A stretch of 64,000 nucleotides of DNA from Geobacteraceae bacterium (GCA_007125165.1 SLDV01000031.1:34232-98231), one strand, 5' to 3'. Counted from the first letter of the stretch, positions 1 through 9,285 are shown. Numbers and translations are program-made. Notes: generated from the letters alone by a model not told the origin.

Positions 1-224
1 TGCGAAACCCTGACGCCGTGGGAGGCATCCCGAAGACGGTTGTCCAGGGTGTTGGCAAAATCCTGTTGCGTGCTCTGAAAGACCACCTCACGTTTGCGAA
101 AAGGCCCACCGTCGGGGGTCCGGGTGGTTTCGATATTGGCCAGGTTGGAACTGATGGCGTTAAGTCTGGTTCGTTGCGCTTTCAACGCTGACGAACTGAT
201 TTTCATACTCGTGAACAGATCCAT
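1..224 (-). CDS. flgC: Flagellar basal-body rod protein FlgC (5' part only; runs off window)
   Basis: The first 74 codons of flgC are visible and the gene continues past base 1. The protein opens MDLFTSMKISSSALKAQR and continues with LNAISSNLANIETTRTPDG, the conserved N-terminal helix and the ANxxT region of flagellar rod and hook proteins. FlgC is a proximal rod subunit that crosses the periplasm and is exported by the flagellar type III apparatus without a cleaved signal. The start at 224 is preceded by a GGAG-type ribosome site. It lies 74 bases downstream of flgB in the usual flgB-flgC order, so both belong to one minus-strand flagellar operon. Confidence 0.93.
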   Translation of the reverse strand, partial: MDLFTSMKISSSALKAQRTRLNAISSNLANIETTRTPDGGPFRKREVVFQSTQQDFANTLDNRLRDASHGVRVS

Positions 225-298
225 AATTTCTCCTTACAGGGTGCTGGGTACTGAAAAACGCTGGCCAGATATGCTGCTGAGGGGTTCTCATCAGCCTG

Positions 299-703
299 CT
301 AACGACCATCGGAAACGGCATACTTAAGCAGGGTCAGCTTCTTTTTCAGAACCTGTGTGCTCGCCTCATAAAGAAGCTGGTTTTCCGCAAGAGAAAACAT
401 TTCCTCATCAAGCGACACCGTATTTCCATCGCCGACACCACTGGTATCCACATTGCGAATGACCCGTCCCTGAATCTGCTCAAGGCTGCCGCCATTGACT
501 GGAATATGACGCGGATTAGTCGGCTTGTTGTTAGTCTGGGGCTTATTGATGGCCTGACGCAGGTCTTCTTCAAAACTCAACTTGCGGGCACTGAAGCCGG
601 GGGTATCGACATTGGCCATGTTGCCGGCAATCACCTGCTGATTACGGGCACGCAGATCAAGACTCTTCTCCAGGACAGCAAGGGTATGATCGGTTATTTT
701 CAT
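299..703 (-). CDS. flgB: Flagellar basal-body rod protein FlgB
   Basis: A 134-residue protein of normal FlgB length. The N-terminal helix is followed by RNQQVIAGNMANVDTPGF, the rod-protein signature, and the C-terminal half ends in a long amphipathic helix (MFSLAENQLLYEASTQVL) that packs in the rod. FlgB is the most proximal rod subunit, next to the MS ring and FliE. The start is set by an AGGAGT site seven bases upstream. It lies 32 bases after the TPR gene at 736-3141 and directly precedes flgC, so the three are probably co-transcribed on the minus strand. Confidence 0.95.
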   Translation of the reverse strand: MKITDHTLAVLEKSLDLRARNQQVIAGNMANVDTPGFSARKLSFEEDLRQAINKPQTNNKPTNPRHIPVNGGSLEQIQGRVIRNVDTSGVGDGNTVSLDEEMFSLAENQLLYEASTQVLKKKLTLLKYAVSDGR

Positions 704-735
704 GGGTTACTCCTGACTGTTTTTTGACACTCACA

Positions 736-3141
736 CTAAAAATTTCTGCGTTGCTCTTGTATGAGCAAATCCCGCGCCAATTTTCCCCAGGCACTGTTGG
801 CATCCTCCTGTACCAGTACCTGTAATTGCTCCAAAGCAGCGCGGCGGCGCCCTTGCAACAACATGATCTGGGCGCTGCGGTAATACGCCTGGGACCTGAA
901 GTCCGGATTGTCAGCAAGACCTTCATAATGTCGCAAAGCGACGGAATTATTACCCAATCGATAATAAGTCTCGGCCAACCGCGCCTGCTCCTTCGGTGGC
1001 AGCTCTTGTGCAGTAGCGGCACGTTCAAGATTTTCAACCACAGCGGCAAAATCATCCCGGTGCCAGTAAAAACCTGCAGCGCGGATATCGGCCGCAGGCG
1101 TGTGGGGGCGATCAGGACGCTGCAACCAGTCTAGAATCTCATCCTCAAGTCCCTGTCTCTCCAATGTGTCGATCAGCAACGCAAAAAGGGCGCCCGCATC
1201 TTCTCCTCCAGGATAATGCTGCAGATACCGGCGGGCGTAATCACCAGCGGCCAGGTACTGATCGCGCTTGATAAAGTTCTGCGCCAGAGGAAGAAAGATG
1301 TCTTTGTGGTCCTCGCTTCCGGCACCCTGATCAAAGAGGTAAAGCAATACCCGTGCTGAACGCTCAAAGAGACCGAGGCGATCGAAGGCATGCACCAGAT
1401 TGTGCAGAAAATCACGATCGTAACCACTGGCCAGCAGCAGCTCACGATTCTGCTCCACCAGCACCACTGCCTGCAGGTCATTACCCTGGTCCAGCAGTTG
1501 CGCGACGACAATCGGTAATTGCCGGCTTAATAACAGATTCACTTCACGGCGTAATGGAGCTTGAGCGTAGTCACGCCGAAGGGGCATCAAGCGTTGGACG
1601 CTTCGCTGATGTTCACCGGCCAGAAACAGGGTCAGGGCTTCCTTAAAAAAACTTTCCTCACGTAGCAGCCGCACAGCGGAACGCTGCCCGATCTCGGCGT
1701 AGGCGTTGGCAATATCACTCATCACTTCTGTCTCGCCATTGAGCACCCTGATGTCAAGCAGACGCAGAGCGGCCCGGTCTCCACCTTCAGTATGCGGGTA
1801 GTCCTGTGTCACCTGTTCCAGTGCGATCCAGCCCCAGTCAAGATCTCCTTTTTCATAGGTGGCGGTGGCTGCGGCAAAATGAATCAAGTCAGCCCCCGGC
1901 TCATCGGTAAACGTCAACGCCAGCCGGCGGTAAAGACGGTGGGCAAATTCATAATCTTCTGACTGAAAAGCCGCATAGGCAGCGCGATTGCAGGATGAAT
2001 AATAAAAATCGCACAACAGTGGATTTCCAGCCAGCGAGCGATAATTTTCCAGGGACTGCTGGCGATCACCTGTACCGAAACGAGCGTCAGCAAGACGTAT
2101 CAGTCGTGCCGGTTCAAGATGGTCTGGCCAATCGATGTCATCTTGCGTCAAAAGATCTGCAGCCAGGGAATATTGTGCTGCAGCCAGAGCGGATTCTGCG
2201 TGAAGAAGACGCACAGCAGCCATCAGGGGGTGATCTGCAGCCAGATCCTGCAAGTGCATCTGCAGGTGCAGCAATGCGCCAATAGCATTGTCGCGCGCGG
2301 CCTCCCCCCAGACTGTCAAATAATCGACACGAATCCGATGCTCTGTGCCGGCACGCCTTAACGACTCCAATCGTGCCAACCCGGCAGCGTAGGATCCGGT
2401 CCGCAGATAGGCATCAGCCATCATCAGATCGCGTTGGCGACGTTCACCGTCACTGAGGTTGCGCAGCTCCATTCCGCGCTGCAGCAAACTTAAATACATT
2501 CCGTCGTCGGCATGCTGCTGTAACTCCATCAACACGCTTTTTTCATCTGTCAGTGGGTCCAGCGGGGGCGGGGGGGTGAGGCGTTGCCCAACAGGCACGT
2601 TCCAGTCACTGCGATACTCTCTGAAAAACTCCAGCCAGCGTCCCTCCCAGGGAGACTGCTGTTGAAAACGCGCTGCTGCCCCGGCGCGGCGCGGCGGCAT
2701 ATCAGCAATCCGAAAAGCAACCCCCGGTCGCCCAGCCTCATCTGCAAGCCAGTGGATATCCATAACAATCCGCGTCGGATTGGCGAGAGTCTCGGTTGTA
2801 ACGCCCTGCGGGGGGCGGCGCATCAGTAGCGACACCACCAGATCCTGATGTCTGCGGATCAGGGTCATGCGTACAACGGTGCCGTCCTCAGGCAATACCC
2901 TCAGGGCTGGATCAGCACCGGCGCCCTTGATGGTCAGGTCAATGCGTTGCCCCGACGAGTCGACATGAAATTCACTCGCCTGCGACAGCATGAAGGTCAC
3001 ACGGGTGCGACTTGGATCTTCCTGTTTCTGGATTCCGCTCAGGACAGGTTCAGCCTTGACCGGAAGTGTTGTACTCAAGAAAAAAAGCAGCAGAAACAAA
3101 CAGAATCCGAGAATTTTTTTCCAGCCTGCTAAAGAACTCAT
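736..3141 (-). CDS. Secreted TPR-repeat protein with N-terminal AMIN-like domain, flagellar locus
   Basis: An 801-residue protein. The ATG at 3141 is chosen because GGAGGAG precedes it by six bases and it opens a clear Sec signal peptide (WKKILGFCLFLLLFFLS, then VKA-EP); a longer reading from 3201 would bury this signal. Residues about 32-130 form a beta-rich region with alternating short strands, resembling AMIN-like domains. The rest is mostly helical, with many degenerate TPR units (for example ADARFGTGDRQQSLENYRSL and AETYYRLGNNSVALRHYEGL). It is likely a periplasmic scaffold. Its position 32 bases before flgB suggests a role in flagellar assembly or placement, but no enzymatic motif is seen. 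Confidence 0.72.
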   Translation of the reverse strand: MSSLAGWKKILGFCLFLLLFFLSTTLPVKAEPVLSGIQKQEDPSRTRVTFMLSQASEFHVDSSGQRIDLTIKGAGADPALRVLPEDGTVVRMTLIRRHQDLVVSLLMRRPPQGVTTETLANPTRIVMDIHWLADEAGRPGVAFRIADMPPRRAGAAARFQQQSPWEGRWLEFFREYRSDWNVPVGQRLTPPPPLDPLTDEKSVLMELQQHADDGMYLSLLQRGMELRNLSDGERRQRDLMMADAYLRTGSYAAGLARLESLRRAGTEHRIRVDYLTVWGEAARDNAIGALLHLQMHLQDLAADHPLMAAVRLLHAESALAAAQYSLAADLLTQDDIDWPDHLEPARLIRLADARFGTGDRQQSLENYRSLAGNPLLCDFYYSSCNRAAYAAFQSEDYEFAHRLYRRLALTFTDEPGADLIHFAAATATYEKGDLDWGWIALEQVTQDYPHTEGGDRAALRLLDIRVLNGETEVMSDIANAYAEIGQRSAVRLLREESFFKEALTLFLAGEHQRSVQRLMPLRRDYAQAPLRREVNLLLSRQLPIVVAQLLDQGNDLQAVVLVEQNRELLLASGYDRDFLHNLVHAFDRLGLFERSARVLLYLFDQGAGSEDHKDIFLPLAQNFIKRDQYLAAGDYARRYLQHYPGGEDAGALFALLIDTLERQGLEDEILDWLQRPDRPHTPAADIRAAGFYWHRDDFAAVVENLERAATAQELPPKEQARLAETYYRLGNNSVALRHYEGLADNPDFRSQAYYRSAQIMLLQGRRRAALEQLQVLVQEDANSAWGKLARDLLIQEQRRNF

Positions 3142-3435
3142 TCGCTCCTCCAACGATACGCAGAGTTGGTCGGAAGAGATCAATGGCGAGAATCGTGCCA
3201 ACCCGCCCTGCCTGCCTCTATCTCACTGTTTTTTATATTCTTTTCTTTTTTTGGGCATTTTCATTCGAAGCCGCTGTGGCCTGAAAAGCATCTGGGTCGA
3301 TATTTTGACAGTCAGAAGTTGCTGTCGGTCGGAAGATGCCGCATACATAATTGCGCCGGGGAACCTCTCCTGCTACAGTGTCACAAGAAAATCAATGTCT
3401 GGCCTTCGTCTGCAACTCGCTTAAAGGCGTGAACA

Positions 3436-5115
3436 ATGAATTTTTTCTGCAGTAAAGACTGCCCCGACCTCTGTGGTATGGAAATTCACGATGATTCCTC
3501 CCTGATCAGCTACAAAGCCGAACCGGAATTGTGGAGTTCGCCCGGCTTCATCTGCAGAAAATTCCAGGATTTTGCTGCCCGGGAAATCAACAATGGCCTG
3601 ATGTCCTGGCAGCAAAAAGGGGATGAAAAGCTTGTCTACGAAGATAATGTGGAGGCTCTAGGCGCCCTGGCCGACTGGCTGGCTACCTTTCGGGACAAAA
3701 ACATTCTCTTCCTGCGCGGGTCGGGAAGTCTGGGCTACAACATGGGCTACTGGGATCAACTGTTTGCCGCCTTTCCCCATTGTGCCACGGTCAACAGCAA
3801 CCCCTGTAATGCTACCGGTGGAGCGGCCCATGAGCTGGACTTCGGCACAATAAGCAATCCCCACATTGCCCGGTTGGCCGAAGCCGAAACCATTATTCTG
3901 CACGGAAAGAATGCCGCCGTCACCAGTCCCCACCTCTACACCTATTTAAAAAAACTGAAAAAGTCGGGCATTGAAATCATCCTGATCGATCCGGTTAAAA
4001 CCGCTACGGTCGGCCTGGCTGATCACTATATCCAGATTCAGCCCGCCTGTGATGGTCTGCTTGCCTGCGCCCTGCTGACGGAACTGGGGCATGAATTTGA
4101 TTACCAGGTCCCCATGCTGCTGGATGCCGCCGGTATCGACGCCGACGCTTTCACTCTGTTACTTGAGCGACTCCGTAATAAAAAAGTCGCTCACATCCAG
4201 GGCCTCGGTCTGCAACGTCAGGAAAACGGCATGAACTCCATCCGCTGGATCAGCCGCCTGGCACATTTCACCAATAGCGTTGAGCGCCTTTATTACGGTC
4301 ACAGTTCCAAGCGCCGGTGGCACAAACATCCTGCCCGCTTTGCTACACAGATCGGCCTCGATGAGCTTCCGGGACGGTTGGCAGCAGGAGAGTTCGACCT
4401 TTTTGTCAATATTGCCGCCAATCCGGTGGTCACCTACGCCGACAGCAACCTCTGGGCCAGAGGATTAAGCCGTACACCTACCCTGGTGGTTGACACCAAC
4501 ATGTCAACGACAGCAACCTATGCTGATTTTTTTCTCAAGGTCGGTGGCATGTTTGCGCAAGCAGATTTTCAGAACAGCTACTTCTTCCCGCACCATTATT
4601 CCCGCCCCGCCTTTACCACTGAACTCAGTGATATGCGAGCCGCACATGCACTGGCGAAGAAACTCAAGATTCCCCTGATCAACAAAACGGAAGAAGAATC
4701 GCGCGCGCCCACCCCGACTACACGCCACTATCGAACAAAAACCCTTGACCTGCACTGGCCACAGGAGATGAGAGACTTTCGCCTGCTCACCGCCTCGCAC
4801 CTCGACTACCTTAACTCACAGATTATTAACGGACAGGAACAGGGTCTGCAGGTTATTCACATCAACCCCCTTGATGCCGAACAAAAGGAAATAGCAAGTG
4901 GCGATCACCTGCGCGTCGAAGGTGATTGCGGCGCCTTCAGCGCTCATGCTCTGATCACGGACGAGGTGCCGCAGGGCACCCTGATGTGCTGGAAAAATTT
5001 GCCGATGCTCGATGGTGTCTGCAACAGCGCGGTTCCCGGTCGCCTTACCGATGCCGATATCGGGCTGGCCTACTACGCTGCCGAAGTAAGGATTTTCAAG
5101 GTCACACGTGCCTGA
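3436..5115 (+). CDS. Molybdopterin-dependent oxidoreductase, short form
   Basis: A 559-residue member of the DMSO reductase superfamily. The N-terminus CSKDCPDLCG plus a later Cys near residue 40 gives a C-x3-C-x3-C-x26-C pattern that could bind a [4Fe-4S] cluster. The middle holds the Rossmann-like segments expected for bis-MGD binding (GSGSLGYNMGYWDQ, ILIDPVKTATVGLADHYIQI). The last 120 residues match the dinucleotide-binding domain (INPLDAEQKEIASGDHLRVE). It is 150-250 residues shorter than formate dehydrogenases and nitrate reductases. No electron-transfer subunit and no export signal are adjacent, so it is probably a soluble cytoplasmic enzyme of unknown substrate. The ribosome site is weak. 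Confidence 0.75.
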   Translation: MNFFCSKDCPDLCGMEIHDDSSLISYKAEPELWSSPGFICRKFQDFAAREINNGLMSWQQKGDEKLVYEDNVEALGALADWLATFRDKNILFLRGSGSLGYNMGYWDQLFAAFPHCATVNSNPCNATGGAAHELDFGTISNPHIARLAEAETIILHGKNAAVTSPHLYTYLKKLKKSGIEIILIDPVKTATVGLADHYIQIQPACDGLLACALLTELGHEFDYQVPMLLDAAGIDADAFTLLLERLRNKKVAHIQGLGLQRQENGMNSIRWISRLAHFTNSVERLYYGHSSKRRWHKHPARFATQIGLDELPGRLAAGEFDLFVNIAANPVVTYADSNLWARGLSRTPTLVVDTNMSTTATYADFFLKVGGMFAQADFQNSYFFPHHYSRPAFTTELSDMRAAHALAKKLKIPLINKTEEESRAPTPTTRHYRTKTLDLHWPQEMRDFRLLTASHLDYLNSQIINGQEQGLQVIHINPLDAEQKEIASGDHLRVEGDCGAFSAHALITDEVPQGTLMCWKNLPMLDGVCNSAVPGRLTDADIGLAYYAAEVRIFKVTRA

Positions 5116-5164
5116 CCTTCCCGGCACTTGACCGCGCACAGTAGTGGGACGCACAATGGGGATA

Positions 5165-5299
5165 CTGATGGTTAGCAATCTTCCTTAGTTGCAAGTTTAT
5201 CCCCTCTCCCTGAGGGAGAAGACCAGGATGAGAGGGAGGTTTTGACGCCATCTTTTCCCCCCAGGAAAAGGGTTCGGGCAGAAGATCAGTGCTAATCAG
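5165..5299. repeat. Dispersed inverted-repeat element, copy 1 (two-armed)
   Basis: This intergenic element starts with CTGATGGTTAGC and ends with GCTAATCAG, an imperfect terminal inverted repeat. Inside are two palindromes, CCCCTCTCCCTGAGGGAG and a degenerate CTTTTCCCCCCAGGAAAAG. The same architecture occurs at 58094-58250, and single arms occur at 11611-11685 and 22384-22455. The element sits between the molybdopterin oxidoreductase and chaN-like genes and ends 37 bases before the chaN-like start. The layout recalls REP/BIME or MITE-type elements; no transposase is encoded. Confidence 0.8.
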
Positions 5300-5336
5300 C
5301 ATGAAGATCTATCCGTCAATCACGTGGAGGCTTGTC

Positions 5337-6203
5337 ATGCGCTTTATTCGCACTTTGATGCTGACTACCATCAGCCTGTGGTTTCTGGTTGTTACAGCCA
5401 CAGCCCATCCCCATATTCTCGACGTCGCTACGGGAGAAGTGCTGGAGTTTAATCAACTGATCGACAAGCTCGAACAGACACAGATCGTTTTTATTGGTGA
5501 ACAGCACGATCATGCCGGCCATCACCAGATGCAGCTCGAAGTGATCCGCGCCCTGGCCGATCGCAAACCCCTGGCCGTCGGACTGGAGATGTTTCAGGCT
5601 CAGGCACAAAACACCCTCGATAAGTGGACGGCAGGCACCATCAGCGAAACGGACTTTCGCCAGATTTACCAGCGCAACTGGGGCTGGTGGTCACTCTATG
5701 AACCGATTTTCAGTCACGCGCGTGAAAACCAGATACCACTGGTTGGACTTAACGTACCGCGCAGCATCACCCGCCAGGTAGCGACGAGTGGGTTTTCTTC
5801 GCTCGATGAAGAACAGGTCAACTTTCTCGGTGGTATGACCTGTGAAGTCGACACAACCTACGAAGATTTTATTCGCCGTGCCGTTGGCGCTCACGGTCAT
5901 GGCAGCTTCAATTTCCGCAACTTCTGTGAAGCCCAGTTGGTGTGGGACAAGGCCATGGCCCGCTATATGTCTCTTTATCTGCAACAGCATCCGGAGCAGT
6001 CTGCTGTCGTCCTGGCCGGTAGCGGCCATGCGTGGAAGTACGGCATTCCGGCGCAGATTGCCGATTTCGGTCATACGGACTTCCTCGTGCTGTTACCCGA
6101 AGTACGCGGACGACTGACCCGCGCGCAAGTGACTTTAGAAGATGCGGACTTTCTGTGGCTGGATGAGGGCGATGGTTCGTGGACGGTGGGTGAGGGCTAC
6201 TGA
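5337..6203 (+). CDS. ChaN-family haem-binding lipoprotein-like protein
   Basis: A 288-residue protein matching the ChaN/DUF399 haem-binding family. The key region is [20 protein letters not shown] followed by [14 protein letters not shown]. The ATG at 5337 is preferred because GGAGG precedes it and it opens a signal peptide ([25 protein letters not shown]). No lipobox Cys follows, so it is likely soluble in the periplasm rather than lipid-anchored. The conserved [11 protein letters not shown] segment near the C-terminus is also typical. In the family, ChaN of Campylobacter binds stacked haems and is linked to iron supply. It overlaps the next gene by one base (TGATG), so the two are translationally coupled. 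Confidence 0.82.
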   Translation: MRFIRTLMLTTISLWFLVVTATAHPHILDVATGEVLEFNQLIDKLEQTQIVFIGEQHDHAGHHQMQLEVIRALADRKPLAVGLEMFQAQAQNTLDKWTAGTISETDFRQIYQRNWGWWSLYEPIFSHARENQIPLVGLNVPRSITRQVATSGFSSLDEEQVNFLGGMTCEVDTTYEDFIRRAVGAHGHGSFNFRNFCEAQLVWDKAMARYMSLYLQQHPEQSAVVLAGSGHAWKYGIPAQIADFGHTDFLVLLPEVRGRLTRAQVTLEDADFLWLDEGDGSWTVGEGY

Positions 6204-6652
6204 TGCATATCTGGGTTGATGCCGATGCCTGCCCGGCAACAATTAAAGAGATTCTGTTTCGTGCCGCGCAGCGCACCGGTCTGCCGTTGACCCTGGTCGC
6301 CAACCATGGCATGCGCATTCCGCCATCACCACGCATTTCATTCGTTCTGGTTGCTGCCGGCTGTGATGTCGCCGACAACGAGATTGTCAAACGCCTGGCA
6401 CCGGATGACCTGGTCATCACCGCCGACATTCCCCTGGCCGCCGAAGTAGTTGCCAAAGGAGCCACCGCCCTTGATCCCCGCGGTGAACTCTATACCGTGG
6501 AGAATGTCCGCGCCCGGCTCAATGTCCGTGATTTTATGGAAAGCCTGCGCAACAGCGGCGTCGAAACCGGCGGCCCGGCAGCGCTAACCGCCAAAGACCG
6601 CCAGGTGTTTGCCAATCGGTTGGATACCATCCTGCAACAGCGTAAAAGTTGA
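6203..6652 (+). CDS. YaiI/YqxD (DUF188) family protein
   Basis: A 149-residue protein starting [19 protein letters not shown], the signature opening of the YaiI/YqxD family. These are PIN-like folds with conserved acidic residues (D6, D8) and a later [11 protein letters not shown] acidic motif. The function of the family is not established; a nuclease-like role is only suggested by the fold. Its start overlaps the stop of the ChaN-like gene, which shows coupled translation. The converging gene at 6668 ends 15 bases away on the other strand. Confidence 0.9.
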   Translation: MHIWVDADACPATIKEILFRAAQRTGLPLTLVANHGMRIPPSPRISFVLVAAGCDVADNEIVKRLAPDDLVITADIPLAAEVVAKGATALDPRGELYTVENVRARLNVRDFMESLRNSGVETGGPAALTAKDRQVFANRLDTILQQRKS

Positions 6653-6667
6653 GAACTACTGACTTTC

Positions 6668-7186
6668 TTATTTGCTGCGCAGGTACTCCGACACCTTCTT
6701 GACCGCCCGCTCATTGAGAACCCGTGGCAGGCGCGTCCAATGCTGGGAGGTGCCGACGCCATCGGACCAGGAAAGCAAGGGTTGCTGCCCAGAAGATAAG
6801 GCATAGCTGTTATCAAGGGATGCGGCACCAGCACCAAAGCCGACAACGATCCGCGCGGCACTGCTGCCGGGGTTATACTTATCGATGGTCACTTCCAACA
6901 GGTAGCGCCCGGCTTTAGGGCTAAATTCTTTGCGAGCCGTAATCTGTTGTGCTTCATATCCCGAACGCCGCAACATATTGAGCAAATCGCGCTCCATCCA
7001 CTGCCCCACTTCGACGCGGAATTGATAATCACGCTCGCTCATGGTGGCAGGATCGCCACGATGGGACAATAAAAGTATCTCAACCTTCTCTCCACCATGA
7101 GTGGTTGGTGCCGGTGTTCCCTTGGCACAACCCGAGGTCAAAGCCACCAGTACCATCAACATCATTGCGAATCTCCACTTTTTCAT
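6668..7186 (-). CDS. Putative DUF4410-like lipoprotein
   Basis: A 172-residue predicted lipoprotein. The signal MKKWRFAMMLMVLVALTSGC ends in a lipobox with acylated Cys at residue 20. The start at 7186 is chosen over the ATG at 7201 because CAGGAG lies six bases upstream. The mature part holds a segment rich in short strands with SSAARIVVGFGAGAASLD, resembling DUF4410 proteins. It is the last of three minus-strand lipoprotein genes (Hint protein, Sel1/PG-binding protein, this gene), with only 14 bases separating it from the previous stop. No function is known; the set looks like one envelope-associated operon. Confidence 0.65.
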   Translation of the reverse strand: MKKWRFAMMLMVLVALTSGCAKGTPAPTTHGGEKVEILLLSHRGDPATMSERDYQFRVEVGQWMERDLLNMLRRSGYEAQQITARKEFSPKAGRYLLEVTIDKYNPGSSAARIVVGFGAGAASLDNSYALSSGQQPLLSWSDGVGTSQHWTRLPRVLNERAVKKVSEYLRSK

Positions 7187-7200
7187 TATCGCTCCTGACA

Positions 7201-8034
7201 TTATTTTTTGCGTTGTACAATAAGCTCCAGAACCTTTTTAGAAGCTTCGCCGTCAGGAGCAATACCAGCATCTCTTTGCAATGCCTGTATCGCTGACTTC
7301 GTTCTCGTTCCGTATAACCCATCTACAGGACCCGGATCATAGCCAATATCCGACAATCCTTGTTGTATATTTCGGACCAAATCACGGTTGGATGTGGGTA
7401 CCGTTTGACTTCCCATGATGGGCGGGAGCGGCGTCCGTTCAAGCTCCCGAACATATGCAGCAATTCCGGACTCACTCAACAAACGGTCTTCAACGGGCAA
7501 ACCATTGGCCTTTGCCATGCGAAACCAACGAAGCGCCTCTGCATTGCTTTTCTTGACCCCTGTACCTGTAGCCCAGATGAGCCCAAGCATGTGCATCGCG
7601 CCAACATGCTCATATTGCGCAGCTTTTTCCAGATACTGGATGGCAAGCATAGCTTCCTGTGGGTTTTTCGAATAAATTTCGACACCTATCAGATAGTTTG
7701 CAGGCGGATAACCGCTTTCTGCCGATTTTTCCATCCAGCGCACATAAGCCTGCTTGTCGCGTGTTGTCCCCTCGCCTGACAGATACATATTTGCCAACAT
7801 GAATTGCCCATAGTCGTGGCCTAGTTCAGCAGCGTTATTGAAATATGCAAAAGCTCTTTGATGATCCCCTTGATCATAAGCGGCATTTCCCCTTTCCACG
7901 GCAGCATTAGACTTTACATAATCAACCGCCCCGCCCGCTCCGGATTTAACTGAATCCACAACGCCGGCACAACCGATCAGCAACATAAAAAAAACACAAC
8001 CGACTAAATATAAAAACCTTTTACTATTGACCAT
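7201..8034 (-). CDS. Lipoprotein with Sel1-like repeats and C-terminal peptidoglycan-binding domain
   Basis: A 277-residue protein with lipobox LLIGC (Cys22). Residues about 50-180 hold Sel1-like repeats (AFAYFNNAAELGHDYGQFML, YLSGEGTTRDKQAYVRWMEK, GTGVKKSNAEALRWF). Residues about 212-275 form a PG_binding_1 domain (IQQGLSDIGYDPGPVDGLYG, TRTKSAIQALQRDAGIAPDG). It probably tethers the outer membrane to the cell wall, with the Sel1 repeats as protein-docking surface. A strong GGGAGG site precedes the ATG. It lies between the Hint-domain lipoprotein and the DUF4410-like lipoprotein on the same strand. Confidence 0.85.
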   Translation of the reverse strand: MVNSKRFLYLVGCVFFMLLIGCAGVVDSVKSGAGGAVDYVKSNAAVERGNAAYDQGDHQRAFAYFNNAAELGHDYGQFMLANMYLSGEGTTRDKQAYVRWMEKSAESGYPPANYLIGVEIYSKNPQEAMLAIQYLEKAAQYEHVGAMHMLGLIWATGTGVKKSNAEALRWFRMAKANGLPVEDRLLSESGIAAYVRELERTPLPPIMGSQTVPTSNRDLVRNIQQGLSDIGYDPGPVDGLYGTRTKSAIQALQRDAGIAPDGEASKKVLELIVQRKK

Positions 8035-8080
8035 GACAGGACCTCCCTGAAAAATTATTTTATATTAAATCTGTGATAAG

Positions 8081-8905
8081 CTATTTCCCGCCACCACCGC
8101 CCCCGCCATCACCACCAGGGGAATTATGAACGAGATATGTAGAGCCGCCAGGTACCTGCACATAAAAATTATGGGTGTCGGCAACTTGCATGTTGACAAC
8201 CCGACTATTCACTCTGTCTACTCGTATATCTCCCACAATAAGCATCTGACCATCGATATGAATACTATCGCCGATTTTCAGATTTCGCGCTGTCGTCCAG
8301 CCACCCTGTGCCAGCAATCTCTCCCCTCCTGTTGTTTTCAATTCCTCATTAATCGTATACATGTGATTAGCTTCCACCGCATACAACTCAACAACAGGCT
8401 TTCCAACAAGGACATCACGCCCAATATCGTATGTCATGACGCGGTCACCTACAGAAATATCAGCAAATTTTTTAGTTGAGCCATCCTCCATCAACACCAT
8501 TGTCTCGGGAGGAAAACACCCCATCGATTCATTTAAAAGCCGCTCTTTAGTTCTTTCAAGATTTGCTAACTGCCGATCACGATGAGCAATTTCCCTCTCT
8601 ATCTTGTTAAGCGCGTTAAAACGCGTATTATCAAAGTCCGAGCTACCCGCCCTGATAAGCGTTCCTGGGTCATATGATAATGAATCCTCTTCTGCCTGCT
8701 TGGCCAGACGAGCTCGCTCCTCATTAGCAGCCCAGTGAAGCTCACGCTTTTCTTTAGTAACTAATGCGATTTTCTGATTCACTTCTTCGAGGGACGCTGG
8801 TGGTTTTACCCCGCCGCCGGGCCCAAAGCCATAACAACCGATCATAAGAAATATGATGCTCAATACTAATACTGCCTTCGCTACACAAAATAGAATTTGA
8901 TTCAT
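8081..8905 (-). CDS. Lipoprotein with C-terminal Hint (intein-like) domain
   Basis: A 274-residue protein. The ATG at 8905 follows AGGAGG and gives a signal ending MIGC (Cys24). Residues 35-127 are strongly charged and probably coiled coil. A Hint domain then starts at Cys130 (GCFPPETMVLMEDGSTKKFA) and runs to His260-Asn261, followed by Ser262 and a glycine-rich tail of about 12 residues. C-terminal HN followed by Ser is the arrangement of inteins and bacterial intein-like (BIL) domains, which self-cleave or splice. Block B reads TTGGERLLAQGGW, with Glu where the usual TxxH His is expected, so activity is uncertain. The gene is more AT-rich than its neighbours. Confidence 0.8.
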   Translation of the reverse strand: MNQILFCVAKAVLVLSIIFLMIGCYGFGPGGGVKPPASLEEVNQKIALVTKEKRELHWAANEERARLAKQAEEDSLSYDPGTLIRAGSSDFDNTRFNALNKIEREIAHRDRQLANLERTKERLLNESMGCFPPETMVLMEDGSTKKFADISVGDRVMTYDIGRDVLVGKPVVELYAVEANHMYTINEELKTTGGERLLAQGGWTTARNLKIGDSIHIDGQMLIVGDIRVDRVNSRVVNMQVADTHNFYVQVPGGSTYLVHNSPGGDGGGGGGGK

Positions 8906-9082
8906 AAAACCTCCTGTTTTGACGATCAATAATACGTCGCTTCGGCTAGAGTTAATTGCCATCGATATTGTGATAAAGCCGAACAACAACGTTTTCATCG
9001 CCCCGATTTAATTCTTAAGCGCGACTTGTCGATTGAATCCATGAGGGCAACTGGTAGACTAAGTCTGCATTTCTAGAAAAAA

Positions 9083-9112
9083 CGGCCGATGTCACGAAAA
9101 CCACATCGGCCG
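9083..9112 (-). terminator. Intrinsic terminator on minus strand with no gene upstream
   Basis: A perfect 10-bp stem (CGGCCGATGT / ACATCGGCCG) with a 10-base loop. On the minus strand it is followed at once by TTTTTT, so it ends leftward transcription. No recognisable minus-strand gene lies between here and the plus-strand gene at 9352, so it may close a small RNA. The rest of the 8906-9351 gap holds no convincing gene. It does hold a perfect 14-bp palindrome AAAAGTCGACTTTT at 9236-9249. Confidence 0.7.
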
Positions 9113-9257
9113 CTCCCCTCTCCCCAAGAATATTAATTGATCTTCAATGCCTACAGTTAGAGTCTTAACTTTCCCCCCAAAAACAAAGAAAAGCTTAGAG
9201 TTTTCTAAATCTTTTAGCAAGAATCAGAAAGTTGGAAAAGTCGACTTTTTGTAAACC

Positions 9258-9285
9258 TTGCATTTAATTTTGCTTTCCGTATATT
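9258..9285 (+). promoter_or_regulatory. Possible sigma-70 promoter of the LuxR-type regulator gene
   Basis: TTGCAT and TATATT are separated by 16 bases, ending 66 bases before the start codon at 9352. The match is moderate and based on consensus only. Confidence 0.3.
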
